Of a DNA stretch of 64,000 bases, positions 33,061-41,668 are shown piece after piece (within the stretch, counting starts at the first letter, position 1; each line of letters begins with the position of its first letter). The notes under the pieces were generated by a model. That model searched no databases. It had not been told where the DNA came from and worked only from the letters and a program-made list of their open reading frames with translations. The stretch comes from Fen-178 sp049516835 (GTDB lineage: Bacteria; Acidobacteriota; Terriglobia; Bryobacterales; Bryobacteraceae): assembly GCA_049516835.1 (NCBI GenBank), contig JBEKSR010000007.1:49680-113679 (forward strand), read 5' to 3'. The position numbers were made by a program, and so were the translations under genes.

Positions 33061-35979
33061 ATGTCTCGGAAATCGACAGCGTTGAAAGAATCCCTCCGGC
33101 TCATCTTTCTTTGCGCTTTTGCTGTCCCACGGAACGGTTTCGCCCTCGGCCAGGCGCAGTATGTGCAGGGGACTTACACGCCGGGCGGTTTCACAATCGT
33201 GCAAGGGAGGGCGGCCGCGGCGGTTTATGTCGATGACCACGACTATGCCGGCGTGGTTCGCGCCGTCAACGATCTCGAGGCGGATATTGCGCGGGTCACG
33301 AGCTGCACTCCGGCGATTGTTCACGATGAGAAGGGCCTCGGAGCGAGCGCCATCATCGCCGGCACAATCGGAAGGAGCCAACTTATCGACCGGTTGATCC
33401 GCGATGGGAAACTGGATGCTGGCCAGATCTCTGGCAAGTGGGAATCCTTTGTCGTCCAGGTTGTGCCAAGGCCGTTGCCGGGCGTCGCCAGTGGGCTGGT
33501 CATCGCGGGAAGCGATAAGCGAGGCACGATTTACGGCATCTATGATTTGTCCGAGCAGATGGGAGTATCGCCCTGGTACTGGTGGGCGGACGTTCCGGTT
33601 CCGCACAAAGACGCCCTCTTCGTGAAGCCGGGGAAATATGTGCAGGGAGAGCCCGCGGTGAAGTATCGCGGCATCTTCTTGAACGACGAAGCGCCGGCGC
33701 TCTCCGGCTGGACCAAGGAGAAATTCGGCGGTTTCAACCATGAATTCTATGTGAAGGTTTTCGAACTGGTGCTGCGGTTGAAGGGCAACTATCTCTGGCC
33801 GGCGATGTGGGGCAGCGCGTTCAACGAAGACGATCCGCTCAACGCCAAGCTCGCGGACGAATACGGCGTTGTCATGGGGACATCGCATCACGAGCCGATG
33901 CTGCGGGCGCAGCAGGAGTGGAAGCGGCACGGCCAGGGAGCGTGGAACTACAACACCAACGCCGCGGTGCTGCGCGCGTTTTGGGAAGAAGGCATCGAGC
34001 GCAATAAGAATTACGAGAGCATCATCACCATCGGCATGCGCGGCGATGGCGACATGCCCATGGCCGACGCCAACGATATGCCCGCGAATATCGCGCTGCT
34101 GGAAAAGATTGTGGCCGATCAGCGTGCGATCATTGCGAAGGATATCAACCCGAAGTTGGGGGAAGTGCCGCAACTCTGGGCGCTCTACAAGGAGGTGCAG
34201 GAATACTACGACAAGGGAATGCGCGTGCCCGACGATGTGACTTTGTTGTGGTGCGACGACAACTGGGGGAACATTCGCCGTCTGCCCACCGCGGAAGAAC
34301 GGAAGCGAGCCGGCGGCGCCGGGATCTATTATCACTTCGACTACGTGGGCGGTCCACGCAATTACAAGTGGCTGAATACGAATCCCATCGCCAAGGTGTG
34401 GGAGCAGATGAATTGGGCCCTCGAGTCCGACGCCAGGCGGATCTGGATTGTGAACGTGGGCGACCTCAAACCGATGGAGTTCCCCATCGAGTTCTTCCTG
34501 AGCCTGGCGTGGAATCCGCAGAGGTGGCCGCGCGATAAGATCGCGGAATTCACCAAGCTGTGGGCGGAACGGGAATTCGGGCCGGCGCACGCCGCGGAAA
34601 TCGCGGAAATTATTTCGAAGTACACGAAGTACAACGGCAGGCGCAAACCGGAGCTGCTCGACCCGGCCACGTTCAGCCTCCAGGACTATCGGGAAGCGGA
34701 TACCGTGCTGGCCAACTGGCAAGCGATCGCGGAAAAGGCGGAGCGCATCTACGGCAGCCTGCCCGAGAACGTGAAAGACGCGTTTTTCGAGCTGGTTCTC
34801 TTCCCCACCAAAGCCTGCTACCAGGTGAATGAACTCTACATCACCGCCGGGAAGAATCGCTGGTATGCCAGCCAGGGCCGCGCCAGCGCAAACGATCTGG
34901 CCGCGCGGACCAGGGCGTTGTTTATGGCCGATGCGGATCTATCCGATTCCTACAACCATACTTTGGCCCATGGCAAGTGGGACCACATGATGGACCAGAC
35001 GCACATTGGTTACACCTATTGGCAAGAGCCGCCCACGAATGCCATGCCGAGTGTCCAGGAGATCGAGGTTCCGGAAGCGGCGGAAATGGGTGTCGCCATA
35101 GAGGGCTCCGCCTCTGCCTGGCCGGGGGTGCCGGGTGAGCCGGCCCTGCCGGAATTCGACGCATTCAATCGGCCGCGCCGGTACATCGACGTGTTCAACC
35201 GGGGACGCGCGCCGTTTGAATTCTCGGCCACGGCCAGCGCGGGCTGGATGGTGTTGAGCGCGGCGCAGGGAAAAGTTGAGAAGGAGCAGCGCATTTGGGT
35301 GAGTATCGATTGGCGCCAGGCGCCCCCGGGATCGGCGGATGGATCGATTCGGATCGCTCGCGCCGGCGCCAATGCGGTGGTGGTGAAGGTCAAAGCGTTC
35401 AACCCGCCAAAGCCCGCGAGATCTTCTTTGGAGGGCTTCGTTGAAGCAAATGGCTACGTGTCCATGGAGGCGGAGCATTACACGAAGAAGAGCGATGCCG
35501 GCGCGGTCCGGTGGGAGAAGATTGAGGATTATGGGCGGACCCTCTCGGGCATGGCGGTATTTCCTGTCACGGCGAAGAGCGCGACCCCGCCGCGAGATTC
35601 TCCATGTCTGGAATATCAAATGTACCTATTTGAACCGGGAAAGGTTGAAGTCGAGGCGATTCTCGCTCCGACATTGAACTTTGTTCCGGGCCGTGGCCTT
35701 CGATACGGGGTCTCCTTTGACGGCCAGCCGCCGCAGATGGTGGATGCGCTGGCGCACAACTCGCAGAGCGACTGGGAGGAAACCGTGAAGGACAGCGTCC
35801 GCAAAGTCAAATCCACCCACACGCTGGCGAATTCCGGCTATCACACGCTGAAGTTCTGGATGGTGGACCCGGGCGTTGTGCTGGAGAAACTGGTGGTGAA
35901 CGTGGGCGGCGTGAGACCCAGCTATCTGAGCCCGCCGGAGAGCTATCGCGGCGGCGCCGCGGGCGGTCGCGTTTTCTAG
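33061..35979 (+). CDS. Glycoside hydrolase family 115 alpha-glucuronidase
   Basis: A 972-residue GH115 enzyme with a signal peptide (S-L-R-L-I-F-L-C-A-F-A-V-P-R-N-G-F-A). AAGGAGG lies about 10 bases before ATG 33061. Family landmarks: Y-A-G-V-V-R-A-V-N-D-L, G-S-D-K-R-G-T-I-Y-G-I-Y-D-L-S-E-Q-M-G-V-S-P-W-Y-W-W-A-D, Y-R-G-I-F-L-N-D-E-A-P, L-K-G-N-Y-L-W-P-A-M-W-G, T-S-H-H-E-P-M-L-R-A, and I-G-M-R-G-D-G-D-M-P-M. GH115 enzymes remove (4-O-methyl)-glucuronic acid from xylan main chains and ends. The C-terminal part (about 690-970) is the beta-rich region usual for the family. It completes the GH3-symporter-GH115 unit, a glucuronoxylan-use operon. Confidence 0.95.
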   Translation: MSRKSTALKESLRLIFLCAFAVPRNGFALGQAQYVQGTYTPGGFTIVQGRAAAAVYVDDHDYAGVVRAVNDLEADIARVTSCTPAIVHDEKGLGASAIIAGTIGRSQLIDRLIRDGKLDAGQISGKWESFVVQVVPRPLPGVASGLVIAGSDKRGTIYGIYDLSEQMGVSPWYWWADVPVPHKDALFVKPGKYVQGEPAVKYRGIFLNDEAPALSGWTKEKFGGFNHEFYVKVFELVLRLKGNYLWPAMWGSAFNEDDPLNAKLADEYGVVMGTSHHEPMLRAQQEWKRHGQGAWNYNTNAAVLRAFWEEGIERNKNYESIITIGMRGDGDMPMADANDMPANIALLEKIVADQRAIIAKDINPKLGEVPQLWALYKEVQEYYDKGMRVPDDVTLLWCDDNWGNIRRLPTAEERKRAGGAGIYYHFDYVGGPRNYKWLNTNPIAKVWEQMNWALESDARRIWIVNVGDLKPMEFPIEFFLSLAWNPQRWPRDKIAEFTKLWAEREFGPAHAAEIAEIISKYTKYNGRRKPELLDPATFSLQDYREADTVLANWQAIAEKAERIYGSLPENVKDAFFELVLFPTKACYQVNELYITAGKNRWYASQGRASANDLAARTRALFMADADLSDSYNHTLAHGKWDHMMDQTHIGYTYWQEPPTNAMPSVQEIEVPEAAEMGVAIEGSASAWPGVPGEPALPEFDAFNRPRRYIDVFNRGRAPFEFSATASAGWMVLSAAQGKVEKEQRIWVSIDWRQAPPGSADGSIRIARAGANAVVVKVKAFNPPKPARSSLEGFVEANGYVSMEAEHYTKKSDAGAVRWEKIEDYGRTLSGMAVFPVTAKSATPPRDSPCLEYQMYLFEPGKVEVEAILAPTLNFVPGRGLRYGVSFDGQPPQMVDALAHNSQSDWEETVKDSVRKVKSTHTLANSGYHTLKFWMVDPGVVLEKLVVNVGGVRPSYLSPPESYRGGAAGGRVF

Positions 35980-35981
35980 CC

Positions 35982-36434
35982 CTACTTGCGCGCGGTGACG
36001 GTGATCTCGATACGCGCTTTCGGCAACGCCAGCCTGGCCACGCCAACGGTGGTGCGCGAGGGCCGGGGCATCTTGAAGTAGGTGGCGTAGACGGCGTTCA
36101 TTCGCGCGAACAGGTCCATGTCGGTGAGATACACCTGCACGGACACCACGTCCGCATAGGTCATGCCCGCCGCCTTGAGGACGATGCCGATGTTGTCCAA
36201 ACACGTCTTCACTTCGGCTTCGAAATCGGCGGGGACTTCGCGGGTCTTGAGATCGGCGCCGATCTGGCCGGAGATGTAGAGTGTTCCATCCACCAGGATG
36301 CCGGGGCTGTACATCGGTTCGGCGGCGGTTGGCGCGGGAGCGAATTCCGGCGGGGCGATCACTTTCCTTTGGGCCTGCAAGGGCACGACGAGGAAGAGCG
36401 TGGCAAGAAGCAACGCGCAGAGATTGGTTCGCAT
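35982..36434 (-). CDS. Secreted RidA/YjgF/YER057c family protein
   Basis: A 150-residue protein with a Sec signal peptide (MRTNLCALLLATLFLVVPLQ), so it acts outside the cytoplasm, which is unusual for RidA proteins. The fold is evident from Y-S-P-G-I-L-V-D-G-T-L-Y-I-S-G-Q-I-G, D-N-I-G-I-V-L-K-A-A-G-M-T-Y-A-D-V-V-S-V-Q-V-Y-L-T-D-M and N-A-V-Y-A-T-Y-F. The last motif region P-S-R-T-T-V-G-V-A-R-L-A-L-P-K-A-R-I-E-I-T keeps the arginine and glutamate positions used for imine deamination in RidA; activity is still uncertain in a secreted form. ATG 36434 was chosen because it starts the signal peptide. It converges with GH115, ending 2 bases after it. Confidence 0.88.
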   Translation of the reverse strand: MRTNLCALLLATLFLVVPLQAQRKVIAPPEFAPAPTAAEPMYSPGILVDGTLYISGQIGADLKTREVPADFEAEVKTCLDNIGIVLKAAGMTYADVVSVQVYLTDMDLFARMNAVYATYFKMPRPSRTTVGVARLALPKARIEITVTARK

Positions 36435-36498
36435 GAGTGTCAATGTAGCACTGATCGCAGGGCGGACGCCGAACTTCCAACTCAGAACATCAATGGGT

Positions 36499-37512
36499 CT
36501 AGGCCCGCGGCGGGCGCTCCAGTCCGCGTCCGCACCACCACACCGAACCGGCGCAGGCGGCGGCACAGGGCAGGAGTATCAGCGGTCCGAGGTCCGCCGC
36601 GGAGGCTGCCGCGGCAATCGTCGCGGCAGCGCGAAACATACCGGCGCCGAAACCCGAGCCCTCGGAGAAGCGCCACCGGACTTGCTCGCGCCGGCGATTC
36701 ACCGAAGTGGAGTGGCCGAGCGCCAGCAGCATCAGGGCCGCGGCCAGCCCGGCCAGCGGGCGCAAGGGCGACGTCAGAAGCAGAGCCGTGAGGAGGAACG
36801 CCAGATCCTTCGCTGCCAGTACCCGCCAGCCCCGCACCGGCAGCAGACGGTAGCGCGTCATGCCGCCCTCGCTATCGAGGCCGAAGAGGCTTTGCGGCTG
36901 GGTGGAAATCGCCAGCATGACTAGAATCGTCATGGGAAGCAGGGCCTCGGGAAACAGTTGCCCGGCGAGGCGCGCGCCCAGCGCCCCGGCGCTGAGGACC
37001 AGTCCGCAATAGAAGTCGAGCGTGGAAAGTGCCTGGCGCAGGTTCTTGCGCAACAACTGGTCGAGCGGCCCCGGAATATGCGGCACGCGGCGCCACAAGC
37101 CGTGACCGGCGCCGAACGGTAGGGACGGCGCCACAAACCCGATGGCGAAAAACCCGGCGACTAGTACCCACAACCCCAGGGTCACGCTCCTCCATATGGC
37201 CAGGGCAGCCAGCAACCACGTGACCGGGTTGAACCACGGACTCAAGAGGCGCAGCAGCCGGCGCTCCGTCCCCGAGAGCGGCCATACGGCGAGCCGGTCT
37301 TTGGGCACTCTACGCAACGGGTCGGCGCTCAGCGGAAGAAACAGCACGACTCCGATGATGACCGTAAGAGAAACGAACGCCTGCGGATCTCCCAGGAATA
37401 GCAGCAGCAGGGCCACCAGAAAGAAATTGTTGGCGGTGAACGATCCCATGGACCTCGCATTCCGCCCCTCAACGGTAGCCAGCGCCCTCAGGACGGCGAT
37501 GATCCGAGCCAT
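36499..37512 (-). CDS. ABC-2-type transporter membrane protein
   Basis: A 337-residue membrane protein with about 7-8 hydrophobic segments (for example N-F-F-L-V-A-L-L-L-L-F-L-G, V-S-L-T-V-I-I-G-V-V-L-F-L-P-L, T-L-G-L-W-V-L-V-A-G-F-F-A-I-G-F-V). I recognise no strong family motif. Its start overlaps the 3' end of the ABC ATPase gene by 25 bases, so the pair should form one transporter, with this protein as permease. It has no duplicated half, so it may work as a homodimer. The substrate is unknown. The charged loop R-R-V-P-K-D-R-L-A-V-W-P-L-S-G-T-E-R is similar to loops in ABC-2 permeases of Acidobacteria, as far as I can judge. Confidence 0.7.
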   Translation of the reverse strand: MARIIAVLRALATVEGRNARSMGSFTANNFFLVALLLLFLGDPQAFVSLTVIIGVVLFLPLSADPLRRVPKDRLAVWPLSGTERRLLRLLSPWFNPVTWLLAALAIWRSVTLGLWVLVAGFFAIGFVAPSLPFGAGHGLWRRVPHIPGPLDQLLRKNLRQALSTLDFYCGLVLSAGALGARLAGQLFPEALLPMTILVMLAISTQPQSLFGLDSEGGMTRYRLLPVRGWRVLAAKDLAFLLTALLLTSPLRPLAGLAAALMLLALGHSTSVNRRREQVRWRFSEGSGFGAGMFRAAATIAAAASAADLGPLILLPCAAACAGSVWWCGRGLERPPRA

Positions 37513-38231
37513 TCCAGTTCCTCGGTCTGCGGCGATTCTGCCAGATCGAAATACAGCTCTTCAATGGGCCGCGGCAGTTGCTGCGCGGACGAGTTCCAGA
37601 CCAGCTTGCCGCCGCGAATAACCGCGAATTGGCCGGCAATGCGATCGACGGCGGGGAGGATGTGCGACGTCAGGAAGACGGTGACGCCGCGCGAAGCTGC
37701 GCTGGTCAGCACCTGCCGCATGACGACGGAGGTGACCGGGTCGATAGCCTCGAACGGCTCGTCGAGAAACAGCGCCTCGGGATTGGGCAACAGGGCCATG
37801 GCGAAGGCCGTCTTCTTGCGCATACCGTGCGAACAGTGCCCGGCGAAGGTGTGGCGCCCGTCGGTTAGGCTGAACGCGCGCAGAAGCTGCGCGGCACGCG
37901 CGCGGGTGGCTGTGCTGTCGAGCCCATAGATGCTCCCGGTCAGCAGCAGGTGCTCTTCGACGGTCAGGTCGTCGAAGAGCCCGAGGTTCTCCGGCAGGAC
38001 GCCGATGCGCTGGCGGACGGCCAGGGGTTCGGCGGCCACACTGATGCCGCAGACCGAAGCCTCGCCCGAGGTTGGCGCCAGCAGGCCGCACAGCATTTTG
38101 ACGGTGGTCGATTTCCCCGCCCCGTTGGGGCCGAGGAAAGCGCAGATGGTACCGCGGGCCACTTCGAGCGTGAGGGCATCCACCGCGGTGAGAGCGCCGA
38201 AGCGTCTTGTGAGGTTCCGGCAGGAAATCAT
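37488..38231 (-). CDS. ABC transporter ATP-binding protein
   Basis: A 247-residue ATPase of the ABC-2 export type. Walker A is G-P-N-G-A-G-K-S-T at residues 34-42. The Q-loop region is R-Q-R-I-G-V-L-P-E-N-L-G-L-F-D-D-L-T-V-E-E-H, the signature is C-S-H-G-M-R-K-K, a variant of LSxGMRKK, and Walker B is L-F-L-D-E-P-F-E-A-I-D-P, with the switch His in L-T-S-H-I-L. ATG 38231 was chosen because homology starts at M-I-S-C-R-N-L-T-R-R-F-G. The permease gene overlaps its 3' end. The signature has His for the usual Gly one position before G-M-R, which may lower or alter hydrolysis. Confidence 0.92.
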   Translation of the reverse strand: MISCRNLTRRFGALTAVDALTLEVARGTICAFLGPNGAGKSTTVKMLCGLLAPTSGEASVCGISVAAEPLAVRQRIGVLPENLGLFDDLTVEEHLLLTGSIYGLDSTATRARAAQLLRAFSLTDGRHTFAGHCSHGMRKKTAFAMALLPNPEALFLDEPFEAIDPVTSVVMRQVLTSAASRGVTVFLTSHILPAVDRIAGQFAVIRGGKLVWNSSAQQLPRPIEELYFDLAESPQTEELEWLGSSPS

Positions 38232-38310
38232 GAGAGTGAGATATTCAATGGGGACCAGCGCTAAGCCAGCTTCATATCCGAGTCTACACCAGTCCGGTGG
38301 GCCACCCCAC

Positions 38311-39858
38311 CTACAGCAGCACGCCGTTGCCCGGATTCCGGCTTTCACCCACGCTCGACACCAGGATCGCGGGCTGACCTTTGATCACGCACTTGTTGGT
38401 GCAGATGCCGCATCCGATGCAGAGTTCCAGATTGACCCGCGGCTGCTTCACGGTGACCTTCTCGCCCGTGTCCGTGGTCGCCTGCGCCTCTTCGAACCAG
38501 ATGGCCTTCTTGGGCGTCGGGCAATGCTCTTCGCAAACGATGCACGTCCGCGCGCTGGCGTAAGGCAGACAGCGGTTGCGGTCGATATACGCCAGCCCGA
38601 TCTTAATCTTCTGCTTCTCAGCCACGGTGAGTGGCCGGATGGCGCCGGTGGGGCAGACCTGGGTACACAGCGTGCACTCATACTCGCAGTAGCCGATGGT
38701 CATCTTCATCACCGGCGACCACACGCCCTCGAGGCCGGCTTCGAGCGCCGCGGGATGGATGCCGTTGGTCGGGCACACCTTCATGCACTCGCCGCAGCGG
38801 ATGCATTTGGAGAGGAATTCCTCTTCGCCGAGCGCTCCCGGGGGGCGCACCAGTTCTGGGTTATAGGAGCGCTTACCGGCGAGCGGATGGGTGCGGAACA
38901 GGAGCGCCGCCCCGGCGCCGGCCACGCCCGAGGCCAGCAACTGGCGGCGGCCGAGGTCCAGGCGCGAGTCCTTCGGCGGCTTCAGAAAGCTGGTCCCCAG
39001 ACTGAAGGTGACGGCCCGCGAGGGGCAATCGGACTGGCAGTTGAAGCAGTAGAAGCACTCCGCCGGTTTCCATTCGAGGGTGTTCCCCGCGTTGGCGCCG
39101 CCCTGGCAATCGGCCAAGCACAGGCGGCAATTGTCGCAGGCTTCCGGACTCTTATGGATCCGCACCAGCGGGTTCTTGCCGGTGATTCCGAGCAGCGCCC
39201 CGAGCGGGCAAATGTACCGGCACCAGAAGCGCGCCCGGTAGAAGTTGAGAGCGATCGCCACCCCGAACAGCGCCCCGATCAAGACGTTTCCAAAATAGTG
39301 CGGTTGCTGGACAGCGAGGAGGTGCCGGCGCAGAGAGTCGTTGACCAAGAGCGGATCGATGGCGCTGTTGAGCGCCGGGTACACAGCCACCGCCATTCCT
39401 CGGAAGAAGAACGAAATCGGGTCGAGCCACCCCACCACGTTGACGCCCAGCAGCGCGCCCGCCAGAAACACCACCAGCACGTAGTACTTGGCCTTGTGCC
39501 AGCGGCCGTAGCCGCCGGTGTCGAGCCTGGCCTTGACCGAGCCGCCGCGCAAGCTGGAGAACAGGTGGTGCAGAGTGCCGAAGGGGCAAATCCATCCGCA
39601 GAACCAGCGGCCGAACAGGAAGGTGACGGCCAGCGTCGCCACTGAAAGCAGCATGCCCGCGGCCAGCGCGTGCGACGCCAGCCAGTCGGTGAGCATCACC
39701 AGCGGATCGAGCTGGAAGAACAGCTTCACCCCGCCGCCCACGCGGTTTATGGGGTAATACACGGTTTCCAGAAACAGGTAGAGAAACAGCAGCAGAAACG
39801 CGGCCTGGACGGCGCGGCGGAGCCACACCAGCGTCGTCGTTGGCGTTTTGCGAGCCAT
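38311..39858 (-). CDS. Membrane polyferredoxin (NapH/MauN-like fused to a NapG-like ferredoxin)
   Basis: A 515-residue iron-sulfur protein. The N-terminal 250 residues are a NapH/MauN/RnfE-like membrane region with about five helices and two C-x3-C-P motifs (C-G-W-I-C-P-F-G and C-R-Y-I-C-P-L-G). A ferredoxin pair follows (C-D-N-C-R-L-C-L-A-D-C; C-F-Y-C-F-N-C-Q-S-D-C-P). Then, after a Tat-like L-G-R-R-Q-L-L-A-S-G segment at about 325, four more cysteine clusters: C-I-R-C-G-E-C-M-K-V-C-P, C-T-L-C-T-Q-V-C-P, C-I-V-C-E-E-H-C-P, C-I-G-C-G-I-C-T-N-K-C. It appears to fuse a quinol-side membrane subunit with a NapG-like ferredoxin. Electron transfer across or along the membrane is inferred; the redox partner is unknown. 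Its start abuts the DUF362 gene. Confidence 0.88.
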   Translation of the reverse strand: MARKTPTTTLVWLRRAVQAAFLLLFLYLFLETVYYPINRVGGGVKLFFQLDPLVMLTDWLASHALAAGMLLSVATLAVTFLFGRWFCGWICPFGTLHHLFSSLRGGSVKARLDTGGYGRWHKAKYYVLVVFLAGALLGVNVVGWLDPISFFFRGMAVAVYPALNSAIDPLLVNDSLRRHLLAVQQPHYFGNVLIGALFGVAIALNFYRARFWCRYICPLGALLGITGKNPLVRIHKSPEACDNCRLCLADCQGGANAGNTLEWKPAECFYCFNCQSDCPSRAVTFSLGTSFLKPPKDSRLDLGRRQLLASGVAGAGAALLFRTHPLAGKRSYNPELVRPPGALGEEEFLSKCIRCGECMKVCPTNGIHPAALEAGLEGVWSPVMKMTIGYCEYECTLCTQVCPTGAIRPLTVAEKQKIKIGLAYIDRNRCLPYASARTCIVCEEHCPTPKKAIWFEEAQATTDTGEKVTVKQPRVNLELCIGCGICTNKCVIKGQPAILVSSVGESRNPGNGVLL

Positions 39859-40755
39859 CTAAACCTCCACGCGCGCCGGTGAGAGCGCCGCGTAGTCCAT
39901 GTTTCCGAGGCCGCGGGCGTGGCCTTCCACCACGTAGCCGATGTCCTGCGGCCGGAGGCCCAGCAGCGTGGCGCCGAAAGCATCCACGGCCACCTGGTCC
40001 ACGCCGGCCACGATGGTGTCGCGGCGTTTCACGTCGGCGAGATTGCCGCCCGCCGGGCCGTTGGCCGCCAGCACGCGCACGGCGTCGAGCACCACCAGTT
40101 GCGGCCGGATGAAACCGGCCAGGTCGGCGACGGCGTTGCTGATGTCCTGGTGGAAGCGGTTGCGCGCGCCGCCGGCGACGCCCATCAGGTTCTTCATGCC
40201 GAGGACGGCCCTGGTGAGGCTGTGGTGCTTGACAATCCCCACGTTGATGACGCGGTCGGCCTCCACCACATCCCCATAGATTTCCCACTCCTTGAGGACC
40301 CGGGCGCCCTGGATGGCCATCTTGCGGAACTTGCGTTCATCCATGAAATAGCACTGCGCGCCGGCCTTCTGGGCGGCGCTCTGGATACCGCTGCGCGGGA
40401 AGGTGCGCTGCGGCGAGTTGCAGGGGTTGTCGCCGACCGCGACTCTCTTGGCGCCGGCCTGGAAGCACATTTCGACGAGCGCGGCGACCACGTCGGGGTT
40501 GGTGCAGGCCGCCTGTTCGGGGCGGCGGTCCCAGGCGATGTTGGGCTTCACCCAAACCACGTTGCCCTTGGAAACGAAACGGGCCATGCCGCCTAGCGCG
40601 TCGATGGCGCCGCGCGTCAACCGCCGGGCCTCTTCCGCAATGCCGTCGGGCGCGGCCGGTGAAGACTTGTAGTGGGCAATGCTCAGCGCGGGCGCGGCGG
40701 CCGGCAGAAGCGCGGGCGCAAGCAACGCCAAAAAGCCTCTCCGGTCAATCTCCAT
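39859..40755 (-). CDS. DUF362 protein with Tat-like signal
   Basis: A 298-residue DUF362 protein (PF04015). The N-terminus M-E-I-D-R-R-G-F-L-A-L-L-A-P is a twin-arginine-type signal. Family motifs are V-W-V-K-P-N-I-A-W-D, N-P-D-V-V-A-A-L-V-E-M, V-G-D-N-P-C-N, V-I-N-V-G-I-V-K-H-H-S-L-T-R-A-V-L-G-M-K-N-L-M-G and D-A-V-R-V-L. Unlike many DUF362 proteins it has no ferredoxin domain of its own; that is supplied by the next gene. The start ATG shares a base with the TGA of the DUF6599 gene (TGATG) and the stop abuts the polyferredoxin start, so the three genes are translationally linked. The function of DUF362 is not established. Confidence 0.88.
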   Translation of the reverse strand: MEIDRRGFLALLAPALLPAAAPALSIAHYKSSPAAPDGIAEEARRLTRGAIDALGGMARFVSKGNVVWVKPNIAWDRRPEQAACTNPDVVAALVEMCFQAGAKRVAVGDNPCNSPQRTFPRSGIQSAAQKAGAQCYFMDERKFRKMAIQGARVLKEWEIYGDVVEADRVINVGIVKHHSLTRAVLGMKNLMGVAGGARNRFHQDISNAVADLAGFIRPQLVVLDAVRVLAANGPAGGNLADVKRRDTIVAGVDQVAVDAFGATLLGLRPQDIGYVVEGHARGLGNMDYAALSPARVEV

Positions 40756-41555
40756 CACGGCTTCACCTTGTCTAGAAAAGCAGCCGCGTCCGCTGGCGCG
40801 TGGAGACATAGTATGGCAAAGCGCCCGCGCGCCAGGAAGATGACTTCACCGCTCGACCGGGAGTAATACTGGCGGAGCTTCTCTACTCTCTGGTTCGCCT
40901 CGTGCTCATCCGCGGCCAGCGAGATCACGAGAGTGGTCGCCTGCCCGTCGAAGCGGTAAGAGGCTGTCAGCGCAGGCGCCAGGAAGTCATGACCGGCCGG
41001 AGCCTGCACCACGTATTTCTCCGACCGCGCCACGCGGTTCTCGCGCGGAAGAATGTCGAGCAGGGCCGGCAGCGAGCGGTCCCCGCCGATATTTCGCGAG
41101 ATCGCGCGCGCGAAGGTGTCGAGAGCCGGCTCCGCCCCGTCGCCGAAAGCGGAGAGCCTGACGTAGTAGCGGCCCTGAAGAAAGTTGAGCGTCGATTCGC
41201 TGCTGTAACCCTCCGCCCCGATGGGAATGAAATGATATTCGGGAGAGCGCTCGGCCGAGTAAATACCGAACGCCTGCAGCGGGCCGCCCATATCGAATAC
41301 GTCCACCGTCATCTCGACGCCCGCCCGCTTATACTCGCAGTGCGCCATGGCCGCCAGGCCGTACTTGAGATAGATATCGGCGCCGCCGTCCATGTACCGG
41401 TAGAGGTCGGACGAATAGAAACGTGCTCGGTTCTTGCCGTTGGGGAGCAACGCGGCGAGCCGCGTTTTGACTTCGGCCGGAATGGGAGGCTGTTGCGCCC
41501 GGAGCACCGGCCACAGTGCAGCCGCCAGAAACAGACAGATAATGGGTCCGCGCAT
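40755..41555 (-). CDS. Secreted DUF6599-type protein
   Basis: A 266-residue exported protein (signal peptide MRGPIICLFLAAALWPVLRA). ATG 41555 was chosen over TTG 41567 because GGAG lies 6 bases upstream. The body has Y-S-S-D-L-Y-R-Y-M-D-G-G-A-D-I-Y-L-K-Y-G, then V-D-V-F-D-M-G-G-P-L-Q-A-F-G-I-Y-S-A-E-R-S, and F-L-Q-G-R-Y-Y-V-R-L-S, which I recognise as the DUF6599 pattern. The function is unknown. It is the first gene of the DUF6599-DUF362-polyferredoxin operon and overlaps the DUF362 gene by one base. A role as the periplasmic partner of a membrane redox complex is an inference from that order. Confidence 0.78.
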   Translation of the reverse strand: MRGPIICLFLAAALWPVLRAQQPPIPAEVKTRLAALLPNGKNRARFYSSDLYRYMDGGADIYLKYGLAAMAHCEYKRAGVEMTVDVFDMGGPLQAFGIYSAERSPEYHFIPIGAEGYSSESTLNFLQGRYYVRLSAFGDGAEPALDTFARAISRNIGGDRSLPALLDILPRENRVARSEKYVVQAPAGHDFLAPALTASYRFDGQATTLVISLAADEHEANQRVEKLRQYYSRSSGEVIFLARGRFAILCLHAPADAAAFLDKVKP

Positions 41556-41668
41556 GGTGTGCTCCAAGACCCCAAGAGAGTTTCGACTCCTATACTATCA
41601 CCGGGCGGTTTGGCCGCAGAACCGGTCCAGCGGCCCCGATGCCTTATAATTAAGGTTTTCCGGTACTC

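Noticed and set aside
36298..36924. A 208-codon plus-strand open frame across RidA and the ABC permease
   Set aside because: It is antisense to two supported genes and has shadow-frame composition.
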